Shown here: one piece after another, positions 1 to 8,868 of the stretch
Layout: each line of letters opens with the position of its first letter
Numbering within the stretch: position 1 is the stretch's first letter
The notes under the pieces: model-generated
Databases searched by the model: none
What the model saw: the letters and a program-made list of their open reading frames with translations, nothing else
Told to the model about the DNA's origin: nothing
Made by a program: the position numbers and the translations under genes
Source: Pseudomonas aylmerensis
GTDB lineage: Bacteria; Pseudomonadota; Gammaproteobacteria; Pseudomonadales; Pseudomonadaceae
Direction of reading: 5' to 3'
Assembly (NCBI RefSeq): GCF_001702265.1
Contig: NZ_MAUE01000041.1
Span: 124,001 to 188,000 of the forward strand
DNA: 64,000 nt

Positions 1-1
1 G

Positions 2-304
2 ATATGTAAATTTTCGGATTGAGCGAATATCCTGTCACTAGTTTCTTCCAAGCTTCGACTGCTAGTAGAAACTGGATGGAGTTTACGTCCGTGATGGTTT
101 TAATGTCTTCTTCGAAGACGAACCAAAGCGCCGCCGAAGTGAGTTTCTTACTAAATTTGATTTTGTTGTTTTTAATAAGGGTTATGGAGTCTTTCGATTG
201 TTCAATATTGTAAATTAGTTCCGGCTTCTTTTTTGAAATTTTTACGGATATTATCTCGCCTTTATAGTAAAGGTCGGCTACTTCAACTTGATAATCCCTT
301 CTTT
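2..304 (-). pseudogene. C-terminal continuation of the TIGR04141-like gene in the -1 frame, cut by window edge
   Basis: Read on the minus strand from the A8 run at 302-309, the alternative frame is open to position 2 and reads RRDYQVEVADLYYKGEIISV onward. That is the type of sequence expected directly after the LLD motif that ends the main frame. There is no start codon of its own that makes sense, so it is the distal part of the same gene. It continues beyond the left edge. One extra A in the run, or a -1 ribosomal slip on the A-rich heptamer, would join both parts. Confidence 0.6.
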
Positions 305-1567
305 TTTTTCTAACGAGCGAATCGCGGTGAGTTCTCGGTCTAAGAGCGTGTATCCGCGCTCGTTGCATATTTTCTGATTGAAATAGGCTTCGCGATAATC
401 AACCTTGTCATCTCCGGCTTTTCGATTGGCTCGTTTGTTTGTTTGCCAAGCAACAAACTCTGTTTCAATCAGTTGTTCTTCGAGAATAACCTCAACAGCG
501 CTGAGAGATCGTTTTAGGTAGTCCATGAAAACCTGATTAAAAAAGAACCATTCGCCATTTTTCAAAAAATATTGCTGGTCGCCCCACACGATAGGCATAT
601 CCAGCAGCTCTTTGAGGTTTCTCGTGAAGCGTCCGATATCCTCATTTTTAAACTGCACCGTCACATTGTTTATATCGTCAATATCTGGATTGTCAACGAG
701 GAACTCTGAAATTGCTTCAATGTCCATAGTATTGCCGAGCTGCTTGCTCAGGAGTTTTCCTTCGCTGTTCTTCGCTTTGATGACATAGTCATAGTCATGG
801 AAGCTGAAACATATCGACACACCGCTTACATGAAACTGATCAATCCCCACGTTCCCTTCGCCATCTCTCAAATGAGTGAGAGCCTGAATATCCAGGTCAT
901 TTGCAATATCTGCATTGGCTGATTCGAGTTTGGGGAGGTGGATTATCTGATCATCATTAAAGCTGGCTTCAATAATTTTGAATATTTCAGGGAAATGCAT
1001 GGGCTGCTTGTCCATATCCATCTGGATAGAGTCAGCAAAAATGATGTTGCGGTTACCCCAGACAGTTTTGTTTGCTGCCTTTAGTTTTATATGATCCACG
1101 GACTCACCAGCTTCGTAGTTGTTCACCTGGAACTGCTGATAAGAGGAAACGTCTTGCCTTTTCGTGCCAGTAAAATATCGGCTTTTTTTGAGAAGTATTG
1201 AACTCTCATCGGCCATATGCAGAGCGAGGTCAATACCAAAATCCAGCTGTATGAATTTCGAAAGATAAAAATGTGATTTGCCCAAGCTGACAGCAAATAT
1301 CTTTTCAGGTTCTGCAATATTTTGGCAAACCAATACAGCAAAGTTGAAAATATTTTTTGGCTCTTCAATGTCTTCATTGAAGAAGTTACGGTATGTCTTC
1401 CACCACCAAACTTCGTTGCCTTCTACTTTTTCAGAAAAATAAAAGGTTTTTAAGTATCCGTCCTTTTCTAGGGTTTTTTGCTCTACCAATCCAACTGATT
1501 TTAACTTCTCTTTTAGTTGGTTAAGTTTGGCAGGTTTGACTTTGTAGATATTATAAGTGTTAGCCAT
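278..1567 (-). CDS. TIGR04141/DUF6119-type sporadic protein, main frame
   Basis: This frame encodes 429 residues resembling the sporadically distributed TIGR04141 (DUF6119) family, whose members are usually over 500 residues; no biochemical function is established for it. Family-like features are the N-terminal start (NTYNIYKVKP) and the C-terminal stretch YREAYFNQKICNERGYTLLD. After an A8 run the frame ends quickly in KKEGIIKLK and a stop, while the minus-strand -1 frame continues with family-like sequence to the left window edge. The gene is therefore frameshifted, recoded, or affected by an assembly error. A ribosome site (AAAGGGAA) lies before the ATG. Base composition is much more AT-rich than the core genes, which suggests transfer. 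The family assignment is from memory of the pattern. Confidence 0.6.
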   Translation of the reverse strand: MANTYNIYKVKPAKLNQLKEKLKSVGLVEQKTLEKDGYLKTFYFSEKVEGNEVWWWKTYRNFFNEDIEEPKNIFNFAVLVCQNIAEPEKIFAVSLGKSHFYLSKFIQLDFGIDLALHMADESSILLKKSRYFTGTKRQDVSSYQQFQVNNYEAGESVDHIKLKAANKTVWGNRNIIFADSIQMDMDKQPMHFPEIFKIIEASFNDDQIIHLPKLESANADIANDLDIQALTHLRDGEGNVGIDQFHVSGVSICFSFHDYDYVIKAKNSEGKLLSKQLGNTMDIEAISEFLVDNPDIDDINNVTVQFKNEDIGRFTRNLKELLDMPIVWGDQQYFLKNGEWFFFNQVFMDYLKRSLSAVEVILEEQLIETEFVAWQTNKRANRKAGDDKVDYREAYFNQKICNERGYTLLDRELTAIRSLEKKEGIIKLK

Positions 1568-1790
1568 AACAATTCCCTTTGTACGTAACAGCGTGATGGA
1601 ATTCTGAGATTCGTCCTCAGCTGGAGCATTTTTGTCCCTTCGGATGCCATCGTGGTTAAGGCAGATGGGCAGCCGAACTATCGTTACGTGTGAGGCTAAA
1701 TGCTATCACTGCCTATGGCAATGACGCTGTTGGGTGTTTCGTAGCAGAACGACTGGAAAATGAGGCTCCCCAAATCAAAGGATTGATCCC

Positions 1791-1883
1791 ATGATCACCT
1801 GCCACGTCAAATACATCATCGATCCCTATCACATCACGACGTTCGAACGCTACTCACGCCAATTGGTCGGATTGGTGAACCGA
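1791..1883 (+). pseudogene. NIPSNAP-family N-terminal fragment
   Basis: The first 31 codons read MITCHVKYIIDPYHITTFER then YSRQLVGLVNR, which matches the conserved start of bacterial NIPSNAP proteins (dimeric ferredoxin-like fold, about 100 residues). After that the frame stays open to 2192 but no longer resembles the family: the expected Gly/His-rich core and hydrophobic end are missing. I read it as the 5' stump of a gene whose rest has been replaced. Nearby hydrolase debris on the other strand supports a recombination scar. Confidence 0.5.
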
Positions 1884-2010
1884 CCGCACAACCAGGTTGA
1901 ACGTCCGGTATTGGCCGTTAGCGGTCAGTCGCGATCTGCTGCTTTCGGCCAGCAGCATAAGTTCAACGGGTTCGCTTTCGACAGCACCGAATGCCTGTCC
2001 GGAACGTGCT

Positions 2011-2316
2011 TCAAACATGTTTTTTTTCGGCTGCTGTCCCGAAGTGTCGATGGAGAAACTCGACCTGCGCGCGTAACACGTCGGCGAAACCTGCCCCGCC
2101 TTCGTAAACGTCATAGTGACCACCAGTGCTGCGGAACAATTCAGCCCGTGGAGCCTTGCGTGCAACCTTTAGCGCAGCGCGATCGAGTCTGACTCCTGGA
2201 CGACGAGCAGGAAGAATAGCTGTCGGCCGTTCCGTAGTCTGCACGCCACCTGTATAGCTGCCATCAACGGCCCGAGGAGAGGAGATCAAGACTGATTCAG
2301 GCACGGCCATTTGCAT
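2011..2316 (-). pseudogene. alpha/beta hydrolase C-terminal remnant
   Basis: The central part of this frame, roughly from LDRAALKVARKAPRAEL through STGGHYDVYEG to VEFLHRHFG, looks like the end of an alpha/beta hydrolase, where a GGHxxVY segment carries the catalytic histidine and is followed by a final helix ending FLRRHL. The nucleophile elbow and most of the fold are absent, and the residues before it look like noise. It is a decayed 3' piece next to the NIPSNAP stump. The alternative, a real small gene of about 100 residues, is less likely because nothing else in it looks protein-like. Confidence 0.4.
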
Positions 2317-2504
2317 GTGAAACAGCAGAATCAGTCACGTGATTGCCCTTGTCGGCTCGTACTGTCCGCTTCCAATCGTCAATTGTCCTGGCTATAACCG
2401 GAACGTGCTTAACCACCATTAGCCCGGTTGGACTGCCAGCGCGTGGAACGACCCGCTATGCCTGTAAGTCTACCTGTATCTACTCATGGGTAAGGTACAG
2501 CGCA

Positions 2505-2804
2505 ATGGATAAGACAATCACCGTCGATCAACTAGCTACCACCGACCTTAGATCAATCAACGAAATATGGCTCGTCGGGACGCATACCCAGTTATGCCTA
2601 TGGCGTGGCGAACAGGTCTTCACTCACGAGATGATGAGCGAGGGCACCCACGATCAGAATGTCCGACGCCTGTGCGTGCAGTTGGTCAACTCTGACGATC
2701 AAGCCGCCGTGGCCAGCGTTGAGGTAATTGTGCGCGAACGGCTGGAAAAAATCGGGAAGGAGGGCGAGTTTTATCCCGCAGAGGAGGCTGATACTCATCA
2801 ATAA
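2505..2804 (+). CDS. hypothetical protein, 99 aa
   Basis: I do not recognise a family. The frame is open from 2343, but the protein-like part starts at the ATG at 2505 (MDKTITVDQLATTDLRSIN). It is an acidic, soluble protein with no signal peptide or membrane segment, and its C-terminal half is mostly charged helix. A weak AAGG lies about ten bases upstream. It precedes another unrecognised gene at 2942 on the same strand inside the accessory patch. Confidence 0.4.
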   Translation: MDKTITVDQLATTDLRSINEIWLVGTHTQLCLWRGEQVFTHEMMSEGTHDQNVRRLCVQLVNSDDQAAVASVEVIVRERLEKIGKEGEFYPAEEADTHQ

Positions 2805-2941
2805 GAAAAGGAGTATCGGCCATTCATGGGGGAGGTAACCCAAGGCCTGTTGTCCCTTGCAAGCGTATCTTCCGCTGATGAGCCTGGAACGCTTAGGATT
2901 ACTCACTCAATTCAGTAACACCATGGAGCAGTCAACAGGTT

Positions 2942-3724
2942 ATGGAGATTGAATTTCGCGGTAATGGCATGCATGACAACCCGTCTGTAGGTACATGCGA
3001 TGAGTACGGTGTGAGCGGGATTACCAGCTTTGACGATCTCGCCCAAGCTCGTCGTAAGATTGCTGAGTCGCACCCTGGATTTACACCTCTGTTCTCGCTC
3101 GATGATCTGCACCAGGCCCGCTACACCTCGGGACATGCACGCAACAATTCAGGGATGGACGATGCATCGGAGCAGGACATAGAGGGTTTACCGCCAGAGT
3201 GCTTCGAGAATGGTGAATACATAGGCTATCCGACTACGAAGGCGGAGTTCGCAATCTGTCTTCGCAATTTCATGAACCTGGTTGCAGCCACGTCTTTCGA
3301 AGACGCTTGCGCTCATGGTTTGACGCTGGATGAGCAGGCCCTGCAGGAGTGGATCGGTTATCAGAACAACCCTGTCTCTCTTCTGGAACAGCCCCTTTCA
3401 GCTGTCGTGGTGCCTGTTCAGCAGTCTTGCCAGGCACTCGCGGCTTTTCCGAATGGCTATTTCACTTCCGACCTGGATCCAGCGAAGAACTTTGCGGTTG
3501 CGCGCCATTTTTCGGAAACGCATGGCTTTGAGTTGATGGGCGTAGGTGCTTCTTACATCGGCTTCATTCGTGCTGAGCCGCTTGATACATCCTTAGCTAA
3601 CGTCGTAGCCAGAGACTTCTGTGCGCTCTACAACACTAGCGAGGAAGACCTACAAGTACGCGTTTGCGCAGTTGAACAGGCGATCTCCGGTCGGACGCAT
3701 TTGTGGCTCCGCTACGTGGAATGA
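2942..3724 (+). CDS. hypothetical protein, 260 aa
   Basis: This is an acidic soluble protein of 260 residues without signal peptide or membrane helix. I cannot name the family with confidence. The first 90 residues look like a low-complexity linker; the rest looks folded, with a segment NGYFTSDLDPAKNFAVARHF followed by GFELMGVGASYIGFIR. This arrangement (a substrate-budget-like N-terminal part, then a compact alpha/beta C-terminal part) is seen in orphan pseudomonad proteins. An ATG at 2969 is an alternative start. The ribosome site is weak (CAGGTT). The gene is alone between the debris region and the GNAT operon. Confidence 0.5.
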   Translation: MEIEFRGNGMHDNPSVGTCDEYGVSGITSFDDLAQARRKIAESHPGFTPLFSLDDLHQARYTSGHARNNSGMDDASEQDIEGLPPECFENGEYIGYPTTKAEFAICLRNFMNLVAATSFEDACAHGLTLDEQALQEWIGYQNNPVSLLEQPLSAVVVPVQQSCQALAAFPNGYFTSDLDPAKNFAVARHFSETHGFELMGVGASYIGFIRAEPLDTSLANVVARDFCALYNTSEEDLQVRVCAVEQAISGRTHLWLRYVE

Positions 3725-3804
3725 ACTCCGTGCGCAGTAAAAGTGCATCGCCGCTGATTTCATAGACGCCATGAGTAGATCGCCCAGCACCAATGCCCAA
3801 TCCA

Positions 3805-4062
3805 TCAAGCCGGCCCCTCGCTCCTGAGAATACGCTGCTCCTTCACCTCCCCGGCGTACCCGCCAATTTTCGCCTGCTGAGCCGCGAGTAACGCGCTGAT
3901 CTTCATCAGCGCCACGGCTTCGTGTGGGGTTTTCGCGTTGGCCGCCATGGCCGTCAATTCGACCACGGACCAGCCTATGACCGCTGCCGCATCTTCCAGG
4001 TCGTAGAACAGTTCCTGCTGTGCCGTCCTGGGGCCATCGAGGCCTTGTATCAAGTCTTTCAT
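3805..4062 (-). CDS. small hypothetical protein downstream of GNAT gene
   Basis: It encodes an 85-residue, Ala-rich, mainly helical protein (AAAVIGWSVVELTAMAA; MKISALLAAQQAKIGG) with no membrane segment. The ATG directly abuts the stop of the acetyltransferase gene, so the two are probably co-transcribed and translationally coupled. No family is recognised and no function can be given. Confidence 0.55.
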   Translation of the reverse strand: MKDLIQGLDGPRTAQQELFYDLEDAAAVIGWSVVELTAMAANAKTPHEAVALMKISALLAAQQAKIGGYAGEVKEQRILRSEGPA

Positions 4063-4593
4063 CTATGACTCCGATGACGTGAGTTCAAGCGCCATGACCA
4101 CCATGCCGATTTCTGCCAGGTCGGTGCTGAAGGGGATTTCTGCAACCTCCTGGAAACCCGACGCGGCGTAAAAGCGACGGGCATTGGCATTGCTCTTGAG
4201 GACATCCAGCCAGAGCAAGCGTTCTCCACGTTGCAATGCCCATTGGCGAATGAACTGCAGGAGTTGCTTGCCATACCCGCGCCCTGCGGCACTGGTGAGG
4301 AAGTAGATCTTTTGCAGTTCGGCGCCGGGTCCACCGGTCACGGGGGCAGGGGTGGACCGGTTGACCTTGGCAAAGCCTACGAGGTGGCCGCTGTCATCGG
4401 CGGCGATAAACCAGGCGTGCTGGTCGGGCTGGGCGAGTGAGCGGCTGAGGGCGCTGGTTGAGAAGTCCTGGTCGAGAAAAGCCTGCAAGCCGGCGGGCGA
4501 CCAGATGGCCGAGAAGTGTTGCCGGTAGGTTTCGCAGCCGACTTCGCGCAAGGCGTCGAGGTCTGCCTGGGTCGCTTGCCGAATGGTGAGCAT
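4063..4593 (-). CDS. GNAT-family N-acetyltransferase
   Basis: A 176-residue protein with the Gcn5-related acetyltransferase fold, transferring acetyl from acetyl-CoA to an unknown amine. The start MLTIRQATQADLDALREV is the usual beta1-alpha1 of the family. The acetyl-CoA loop is visible around residues 95-110 as AAGRGYGKQLLQFI, matching the R/Q-x-x-G-x-G/A pattern, and the later NANARRFYAASGF segment is the typical alpha4-beta6 signature. AGGGAAG lies a few bases before the ATG. The substrate cannot be predicted. The next gene starts at its stop codon. Confidence 0.85.
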   Translation of the reverse strand: MLTIRQATQADLDALREVGCETYRQHFSAIWSPAGLQAFLDQDFSTSALSRSLAQPDQHAWFIAADDSGHLVGFAKVNRSTPAPVTGGPGAELQKIYFLTSAAGRGYGKQLLQFIRQWALQRGERLLWLDVLKSNANARRFYAASGFQEVAEIPFSTDLAEIGMVVMALELTSSES

Positions 4594-4682
4594 GTTCTTC
4601 CCTGCGTGGCGCGTCGGCGCGCTTTATTGCGCTGCCGAGTCGCCAGTGTGTCTCAGGCAGCAAGGGCGTGTAAACGCCGTCG

Positions 4683-6101
4683 TCACAGGCTCCATCCCAG
4701 TCCCAGGGCCTTGTGCAGCGAGGCAAAGTCCTTGAGTAATTCGGCATCGCCGGAAATCCGGCTCTCCTGCGCCTGGTAGCGCGTGCGCTCCGCATCCAGC
4801 CAATCCAGGGTGCTCGCCGTGCCCGCACGATAACGTTGGCGCGTCAGGTCCGCCGCGCGCACTGCTGAAGATTCGACGTTGCGCAACAGCACCACGTTCT
4901 GGCGTTGATGCCCGTAGCGCGCCAGGGCGACGTCGGCATCGCGCAGTGCACTCAAGACCACGCTCTTGTACTGCGCGAGCGCCTCATCGCGACCGGCTTC
5001 GGCGCCTTTGACGCTGGCGGCGACGCGGCCGAAATCCAGCACATTCCAGGTCAGGCGCGGCAGGATCAGCCAGGTGCCGTTGTCCTTGCGGGCGAGGTGG
5101 CCGGGGTCGCCGGCCGAGAAGGACAGGTCGCCCATCAGGCTGAGCTTGGGAAACCAGTCGGCGGTTTTCTCGCCGATCTGCGCGTTGCTGGAGGCCAGTT
5201 TGCGTTCGGCGACGCGGATGTCCGGGCGGGCTTTCAAGAGAGCGGCGGGATCGGCCACGGGTACTTGGGCGGGAATGGAAGGCAGTGCCTGCGGTGTGGC
5301 GAGGCGCTCATCCAGTTCGCCTGGCTCCAGGCCGCACAGCAGGCTCAGCTGGTCCTGGGATTCGACGATGGCGGCTTGCAAGGGCAAGCGCTGGGCCTGG
5401 GTATTTTCGGCCTGGGTGAGCACTTGTTCGAGTTGCAGCTGGGAGGCCACGCCTCGGTTGCGGCGTTGTTGAGTGAGGTCCAGGGCCTGGTTTTCGATGT
5501 CGACACTCGCCTCTACCAGCGCCAGGCGCGCCTGTTGATCACGCAGGTCGGTGTAGGCCTGCACGATTTCGGCGGCCAGTTGCACCTGGGCATCCGCCAG
5601 TTGTGCCTGTGCGGCGTCGGCTTCGGCCTGTGCGGCCTCGACGGCGCGGCGCGTGCCGCCGAACAGGTCGGCTTCCCAACTGGCATCGAAGCCGGCGAGG
5701 TACAGGCTCAGCGGGCCGCGCCCACCGCCACCACCGCCCAGCGCCGAGGTATCAGGCGAGCGCAGTTTGAGCATCGCCGCATCGCCCGTGACCTTGGGCA
5801 TCGCCTGCGCACGCGCACCGCTGAGGCTGGCGCGCGATTGGCGCAGTCGGGCCCGGGCGGTGGCGATGTCCGGGCTGTTTTGCAGGGCCTGGCTGATCAG
5901 CGCGTTGAGCTGCGGATCGCCCAGGGCCTGCCACCACTGCGCGACGGCAGGTGCGTGTGGCACGTCGCTGTCGGCATGCGGCAAGCGTGCGGCGGCGAGG
6001 GTTTTCGGCGCAACGTCGGGGGCGCCGTGGTAGTCCGGGCCCACGGTGCAGGCGGACAGCAGCCCGACGGTCAGGAGGAGGGGAAACGAGCGAGCAATCA
6101 T
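4683..6101 (-). CDS. outer-membrane efflux lipoprotein, OprM/NodT family
   Basis: This is the outer-membrane channel of a tripartite exporter. The N-terminus MIARSFPLLLTVGLLSACTV has a lipoprotein signal with lipobox LLSAC, followed by the family signature VGPDYHGAP. Two long repeats of coiled-coil and beta-strand type follow, as in OprM/TolC. The 472-residue length is normal. I chose the internal ATG at 6101 because it overlaps the stop of the MFS gene (ATGA) and gives the lipobox the right distance; upstream in-frame codons run into the transporter gene. Together with the next two genes it forms an EmrA-EmrB-OprM-like pump. Confidence 0.92.
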   Translation of the reverse strand: MIARSFPLLLTVGLLSACTVGPDYHGAPDVAPKTLAAARLPHADSDVPHAPAVAQWWQALGDPQLNALISQALQNSPDIATARARLRQSRASLSGARAQAMPKVTGDAAMLKLRSPDTSALGGGGGGRGPLSLYLAGFDASWEADLFGGTRRAVEAAQAEADAAQAQLADAQVQLAAEIVQAYTDLRDQQARLALVEASVDIENQALDLTQQRRNRGVASQLQLEQVLTQAENTQAQRLPLQAAIVESQDQLSLLCGLEPGELDERLATPQALPSIPAQVPVADPAALLKARPDIRVAERKLASSNAQIGEKTADWFPKLSLMGDLSFSAGDPGHLARKDNGTWLILPRLTWNVLDFGRVAASVKGAEAGRDEALAQYKSVVLSALRDADVALARYGHQRQNVVLLRNVESSAVRAADLTRQRYRAGTASTLDWLDAERTRYQAQESRISGDAELLKDFASLHKALGLGWSL

Positions 6102-7666
6102 CGTTGTACCGTGCGCTTTTTCAGAATGAAGATCAGGGGCAGGCACGCCAGCATCGCCAGGCCCAGTAGGTAAAACGCGTCGTTGTAGGCCATCACCGAG
6201 GCTTGCCGTGCGATGTCGCTGGCCAGTTGGGTCAACGCCTGCAAATGTGCGGTGGACGGGTCGCCGGTTTGCGCCAGGTAGCTGGCGGCGTTGCTCGCCA
6301 TGTGATCCTGGGCCAATTGGCTGTTGGCGAGAATGCCTTCGCGCAGCCGGTCGTCGTGGAAGTGGCTGCGCCGGTCCATCAGCACGCCCAGCAGCGCCAG
6401 GCCGATGGTGCCGCCAAGGTTGCGCGACATGTTGTAGAGCCCGGCCGCGTCGCCGGCATCCTGGGTCTCGACCGAACGCATCGACAGCTGACTGAGCGGC
6501 ATCATCACCAGGATCTGCCCGAAACCGCGCAGCAGCTGTGACCAGACAAAGTCATGCCCGACGCTGTCGGCGGTGAGTTGGGTATCGACAAAACAGCTGG
6601 CCCAATACAGCAACAGGCCGATACCGACCATCCAGCGCAGATCATAGCGGCCGAGCATCCTCGGCAGGATCGGCATCAGCAGGAACGCCGGGATACCGGA
6701 CAGCAGCATGATCGCGCCGGATTGCTGGGCGTTATAGCCGGAGAGAATGCCGAGGAACTGCGGGACCAGATACGCCGTGCCATACAGGCCGGCGCCAACT
6801 GCCGTGCCGATCAGCAGCACGCTGCCGAAGCTTTTGTTGAGCACCAGTTGCAGGCGCAGGATCGGCGTACTCGAACGAAATTGCCCGACGGCGATCAGGA
6901 AAAAACCGACCAGCGTGGCGATGCTCAACCAGCTGATCAGCAGCGAGTCGAACCAGTGCTCGCGCTGGCCTTCTTCCAGCACCACCGTGAGCGAACTCAG
7001 GCCCATGGCCAGGCCGAGAATGCCCAGCCAGTCGGCGCTGATGAAACGTTGCAGGTTCATGCGCTCGGTGGGCAGGCCGGTGATCAACAAGGTGATCAGC
7101 GCGATGCTGATGGGCAGGTTGAGAAAGAAGCACCAGCGCCAGTTGATGTTTTCGGTCAGCCAGCCGCCAATCACCGGGCCGAGCAGGGGCCCGAGGATCA
7201 CCGTCATGCCGAACATCGTGGTGCCGATCGCCAATTGATGCGGAGGCAGGCGGGTGCGCACGATGGTCTGGGCGGTGGGGATCATCGCACCACCGGCGAA
7301 CCCCTGGCCGATGCGCCCGGCGATCATCGCGCCGAGGCTGGAAGACAGGCCGCAGAACATCGAAAACAGCGTGAACATCAGCGCCGTGCCGATCAGGAAC
7401 CGGCGCAGGCCGAAGACCCGGGTCAGCCAGGCGGCGAGGGGAATCATGACGATTTCCGACATCAGGTAGCCGGTGGCAATCCACGTGCCTTCGGTGCCGG
7501 TGGCGCCGATCTGGCCCTGGATCTGCGGCAACGCCGAGTTGGTGATCGAGACGTCCAGGGTGGCGAGCAGCGCGCCAAGCGCCCCGGCGGCGACGGCGAT
7601 CCAGTCGGTCAGCGAGGCGTTGCGCGGTGTCTCGGCGGCCACCCCGGCCATGAGTGCCTCAGCCAT
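6098..7666 (-). CDS. DHA2-family drug:H+ antiporter, EmrB-like
   Basis: A 522-residue major facilitator with about 14 membrane helices. Its start region (LLATLDVSITNSALPQIQ) contains the LDxxIxNxALP motif C of EmrB/QacA transporters, followed by WIATGYLMSEIVMIPL and a motif-A-like loop at RVFGLRRF. It sits in the inner membrane and drives efflux by proton antiport through the HlyD-type adaptor and the OprM-like channel. It overlaps its neighbours at both ends, showing one transcript: adaptor, antiporter, channel. The substrate is unknown; planar or hydrophobic toxic compounds are typical of the family. Confidence 0.92.
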   Translation of the reverse strand: MAEALMAGVAAETPRNASLTDWIAVAAGALGALLATLDVSITNSALPQIQGQIGATGTEGTWIATGYLMSEIVMIPLAAWLTRVFGLRRFLIGTALMFTLFSMFCGLSSSLGAMIAGRIGQGFAGGAMIPTAQTIVRTRLPPHQLAIGTTMFGMTVILGPLLGPVIGGWLTENINWRWCFFLNLPISIALITLLITGLPTERMNLQRFISADWLGILGLAMGLSSLTVVLEEGQREHWFDSLLISWLSIATLVGFFLIAVGQFRSSTPILRLQLVLNKSFGSVLLIGTAVGAGLYGTAYLVPQFLGILSGYNAQQSGAIMLLSGIPAFLLMPILPRMLGRYDLRWMVGIGLLLYWASCFVDTQLTADSVGHDFVWSQLLRGFGQILVMMPLSQLSMRSVETQDAGDAAGLYNMSRNLGGTIGLALLGVLMDRRSHFHDDRLREGILANSQLAQDHMASNAASYLAQTGDPSTAHLQALTQLASDIARQASVMAYNDAFYLLGLAMLACLPLIFILKKRTVQR

Positions 7667-8768
7667 GGTTGGCGTCCGCGCCGTGGGTGCGGGTGTCCAC
7701 GTCCACGGTGGCCGACAGGCCGGGCATCAAGGCGGCGCGAATGTCCTCAGGCACATCGAGGGAAATCCTCACCGGCACACGCTGGACGATCTTGGTGAAG
7801 TTGCCGGTGGCATTCGACGGCGGCAGCAACGCGAACTGCGCGCCAGTGCCGGGGGAGAGGCTGTCGATATGGCCCTGCAGGTCATGGCCGGGCAGGGCGT
7901 CCACGTGCACGTTCACGCGCTGGCCGGGGTGCATCGCGCCGATCTGGGTTTCCTTGTAGTTGGCCGTCAGGTAGATCGCGCTGACCGGTACCACCGTCAA
8001 CAGGCGCGTGCCGGGCTGCACGTATTGGCCGACACGCACGCCGCGATCGGCGATGCGGCCATCCAGCGGGCTGCGAATCACCGCGTCATCCACATCCAGC
8101 TGGCTCTGCGCCTCGCTGGCCTTGGCCACGCCGAGTTGCGCCTGGGCCTGCTTGAGCTGGGCCTGCAGCGTGCCATAGCGGGTCTGGCTGGAACGCAGGG
8201 CGGCCTGCTTGGCCGCCACCGTGCTGCGCGCCTGCGCCAATTGGTTGTTGAGTTGCGCCAGGCGTTCTTCCGGTTCGGCACCCGAGCGGGCCAGCGGTGC
8301 ATAGCGGGCGACTTCGGTCTGCGCATGCTGGGCATCGGCCTGCGCGCCCTGCAACTGCGCGCGGGCTTCGGCGATGGTTGAATCCTGCTGCACCAGGTCG
8401 GCCTGGGCCTTGGCGAAATCGGCTTCGCGCGCGGCAATCGTTGCCGAGGCCTCGTCGCTGACGGCCTGGTATTTACGTGCATCCAGGCGCACGAGAATGT
8501 CGCCGCGCTTGACGTCCTGGTTATCGCTGACCAGCACCTCGGCGACGTAGCCGTTGATCTTCGGCGCCACGCTGATGCTGTCGGCCTGCAGGTAGGCGTC
8601 GTCGGTGGTCTCGATGAAGCGCCCGGAGATCCGCCACCAGGCGGCCCATGACACACCGACCAACACGGCCACGGTCGCCAGTGTCAGCAGGATCCGCCGG
8701 GCCTTGCCGCGTTGGGTGGTGACGCTGTCTTCAGGCATGACCTGAGGGGAGGGAGGTGCGGCGGACAT
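7659..8768 (-). CDS. HlyD/EmrA-type periplasmic adaptor
   Basis: A membrane fusion protein of 369 residues. It has a short cytoplasmic head, one membrane helix (about residues 26-46, ILLTLATVAVLVGVSWAAWW), then the biotinyl-lipoyl-like domain (TDDAYLQADSISVAPKINGY is the EmrA hallmark), an Ala/Gln-rich coiled coil, and the second lipoyl half with the conserved IRSPLDGRIADRGVRVGQYV. It links the inner-membrane antiporter to the outer-membrane channel. It is the first gene of the efflux operon and is divergent from the TetR-type regulator, which probably represses it through the palindrome at 8781-8806. Confidence 0.92.
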   Translation of the reverse strand: MSAAPPSPQVMPEDSVTTQRGKARRILLTLATVAVLVGVSWAAWWRISGRFIETTDDAYLQADSISVAPKINGYVAEVLVSDNQDVKRGDILVRLDARKYQAVSDEASATIAAREADFAKAQADLVQQDSTIAEARAQLQGAQADAQHAQTEVARYAPLARSGAEPEERLAQLNNQLAQARSTVAAKQAALRSSQTRYGTLQAQLKQAQAQLGVAKASEAQSQLDVDDAVIRSPLDGRIADRGVRVGQYVQPGTRLLTVVPVSAIYLTANYKETQIGAMHPGQRVNVHVDALPGHDLQGHIDSLSPGTGAQFALLPPSNATGNFTKIVQRVPVRISLDVPEDIRAALMPGLSATVDVDTRTHGADANHG

Positions 8769-8780
8769 CGGGTCACTCCA

Positions 8781-8806
8781 GAATTTATATCAGGTGGAAT
8801 AAATTC
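8781..8806. promoter_or_regulatory. palindromic operator candidate for the efflux repressor
   Basis: Between the adaptor gene and the TetR-type gene lies a perfect inverted repeat, GAATTTAT (8781-8788) and ATAAATTC (8799-8806), separated by ten bases. It starts 13 bases upstream of the adaptor ATG. A further GAATTT at about 8817 may be a third half-site, and TATATT at 8834-8839 is a plausible -10 element for the regulator gene. Position and symmetry suit a TetR dimer; binding is inferred. Confidence 0.5.
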
Positions 8807-8868
8807 CTTTTTTCGCGAATTTTTGTCAACTGGTATATTTTGCTTCGGGTATTCGAAGGGAGCAGCAC

